NCBI GenBank assembly: GCA_027347805.1
Contig: DAIEQP010000357.1
Coordinates: 1-8,062 of the forward strand
Source: Ignavibacteria bacterium
GTDB taxonomy: Bacteria > Bacteroidota > Ignavibacteria > Ignavibacteriales > Melioribacteraceae
DNA: 8,062 nt
Reading direction: 5' to 3'
Shown here: piece by piece, positions 7,046 to 8,062 of the stretch
Layout: every line of letters starts with the position of its first letter
Position numbering within the stretch: the first letter of the stretch is position 1
Made by a program: the position numbers and the translations under genes
Notes under the pieces: model-generated
What the model was told of the DNA's origin: nothing
Databases searched by the model: none
What the model saw: the letters and a program-made list of their open reading frames with translations, nothing else

Positions 7046-7446
7046 AGATTATAATAGACAGCTATGCATTTATCCTGAATTGTGAAAATGCCATTCGCAA
7101 TTACTGGTTTTACTGCTTCATCATTTCTAATACCCTGCTGCAGCCATAGCGATTTAGGATTAACTTTCAGAACATCGTCAATTATTTCTGGAATTGTCTC
7201 CGATCTTCTAAACACATCTATTATGTCAATTTGAAATGGAATAGAGGTGAGATTAGGATAAACCTCAATCTCACCTGATTTTTTTATCAAAGGATTTACA
7301 CCAACAACTTTATAACCTTTTCTTACAAGGAAATCAGCAATTTCATAACTTGTTCTTGATGGATTATCGGACAATCCAACTACAGCAATTGTTTTTGATG
7401 ATTTTAATAAATCACAAATGCTTTTCATTTCCTTGCTGTCATTCAT
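7027..7446 (-). CDS. CoA-binding Rossmann-fold protein (CoA_binding_2 / YccU type)
   Basis: A small stand-alone protein of 139 residues resembling the CoA-binding domain of succinyl-CoA synthetase. Visible family marks: IAVVGLSDNPSRTSYEIADF (20-39) with the glycine-containing nucleotide loop, GYKVVGVNP (44-52), IDIIDVFRRSE (73-83), LWLQQGIRN (100-108) and a DKCIAVYY (125-132) end. Related proteins are reported or predicted to bind coenzyme A, but their physiological role is not established, so none is claimed. The ATG at 7446 overlaps the gcvP stop by ATGA (7443-7446), with GAGG upstream at 7457-7454 inside gcvP. The 3' end overlaps the Omp85 gene by 19 bases. Position directly after gcvP suggests co-expression, not necessarily shared function. 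Confidence 0.87.
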   Translation of the reverse strand: MNDSKEMKSICDLLKSSKTIAVVGLSDNPSRTSYEIADFLVRKGYKVVGVNPLIKKSGEIEVYPNLTSIPFQIDIIDVFRRSETIPEIIDDVLKVNPKSLWLQQGIRNDEAVKPVIANGIFTIQDKCIAVYYNLCKAFQ

Positions 7447-8062
7447 TTGTTAACCTCTTCATATTCACTTATAGGTAAACAACTGCATACTAAATTTCTA
7501 TCACCGTATGCATTATTAACTCTGCCAACACTCGGCCAGAATTTATTTTCTCTAACCGCTTTAACCGGGAAAGCTGCCTTCTCGCGTGAATAAGAATTCT
7601 TCCATTGATCTGCAATCACAACATCAGCAGTGTGCGGAGAATTTTTTAATACATTCGCATCTTTTGGTGTAGTCCCGTTTTCAATTTCTTCAATTTCTTT
7701 TCTAATGCAAATCATTGCTTCAACAAATCTATCCAGTTCGCGAAGCGGTTCACTTTCAGTAGGTTCAACCATTAATGTACCTGGAACAGGAAAAGAAACA
7801 GTTGGTGCATGAAATCCATAATCCATTAATCGTTTTGCAATGTCCTCTACTTCAATACCACTTAAAGATTTGAACTGTCGGCAATCCAAAATCATTTCGT
7901 GAGCACAGAATCCATTAATTCCGGAATAAAGAACAGGATAATATTTTTCCAATTTAGCTTTCAAATAGTTTGCGTTTAGTATCGCAGCTTTAGTTGCATA
8001 AGTTAATCCTGCTTCACCCATCATCTTAATATATGAGTAAGAAATAACAAGAATGCTTGCAC
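7443..8062 (-). CDS. gcvP: Glycine dehydrogenase (decarboxylating), P-protein, C-terminal end
   Basis: The pyridoxal-phosphate subunit of the glycine cleavage system, which decarboxylates glycine and passes the aminomethyl group to the lipoyl arm of H-protein. Only the last 205 codons are in the window. The frame stays open to the edge, upstream of the first ATG at 8024, and reads ASIL..SYIKMMGEAGL, a conserved P-protein stretch. Later marks: AILNANYL, INGFCAHEMILDCR, MDYGFHAPTVSFPVPGTLMV, EPTESEPLRELDRF and the tail RVNNAYGDRNLVCSCLP. The PLP-binding lysine should lie upstream, outside the window. The C-terminal region belongs either to the single-chain form or to subunit 2 of the split form (gcvPB); the missing part would decide. 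The stop overlaps the start of the next gene by ATGA. Confidence 0.95.
   Translation of the reverse strand, partial: ASILVISYSYIKMMGEAGLTYATKAAILNANYLKAKLEKYYPVLYSGINGFCAHEMILDCRQFKSLSGIEVEDIAKRLMDYGFHAPTVSFPVPGTLMVEPTESEPLRELDRFVEAMICIRKEIEEIENGTTPKDANVLKNSPHTADVVIADQWKNSYSREKAAFPVKAVRENKFWPSVGRVNNAYGDRNLVCSCLPISEYEEVNK

Noticed and set aside
7048..7076. Perfect TATAAT (7053-7048, minus strand) just upstream of the Omp85 ATG, as a promoter
   Set aside because: A start site from it would fall within the first codons, and the -35 position reads AGGATA, unlike TTGACA. In AT-rich DNA inside a coding region it is likely chance.
7680..7698. Short direct repeat TCAATTTCT twice in gcvP
   Set aside because: It only encodes a Glu-Ile-Glu-Glu-Ile-Glu run in the protein and is too short to count as a repeat element.
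8022..8024. ATG at 8024 as the start of a 193-residue protein on the minus strand
   Set aside because: The upstream codons to the window edge encode conserved GcvP residues (ASIL..SYIK), so this is the truncated 3' part of a long gene.
1..8062. Hidden mobile element, CRISPR array, tRNA or riboswitch
   Set aside because: No repeats with regular spacing, terminal inverted repeats, transposase-like frames, tRNA-like cloverleaf or long structured leader could be found; nearly all bases are in recognised coding sequence.

Overview
The window is about 8.1 kb of AT-rich bacterial chromosome, densely packed with housekeeping genes. No mobile element, CRISPR array, RNA gene or phage gene is visible. 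The organism is Gram-negative, because one gene encodes an Omp85-family outer-membrane barrel. The low GC content and the style of the proteins suggest the Bacteroidota/Chlorobi/Ignavibacteria side of the tree. That placement is an inference from recognition, not from a marker gene.

Left half, plus strand: the 3' part of a UvrD/PcrA-type superfamily 1 DNA helicase gene (2-1771) is followed by a 74-base gap. Then comes a tight cluster of four nucleoside-salvage genes: cytidine deaminase (cdd), thymidine kinase (tdk), a NupC-type concentrative nucleoside transporter and a purine nucleoside phosphorylase. cdd/tdk and nupC/PNP overlap by ATGA, and tdk and nupC are 13 bases apart. Together they import nucleosides, convert (deoxy)cytidine to (deoxy)uridine, phosphorylate thymidine and deoxyuridine, and phosphorolyse purine nucleosides to free bases.

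Right half, minus strand (read from right to left): the C-terminal end of glycine decarboxylase (gcvP), a small CoA-binding Rossmann protein, a single-POTRA Omp85 barrel protein and the 16S rRNA methyltransferase RsmE. Each gene overlaps the next, by 4, 19 and about 35 bases, so the four are probably co-transcribed even though their functions are unrelated.

The two groups converge. The PNP and rsmE reading frames overlap tail to tail by 17 bases at 4981-4997. No stretch of more than 300 bases lacks a gene; the largest gap is 1772-1845. I do not see an obviously new system. The points most worth a second look are the divergent central loop of the PNP, the stand-alone single-POTRA Omp85 protein, the ambiguous rsmE start, and the convergent junction with no intergenic space.
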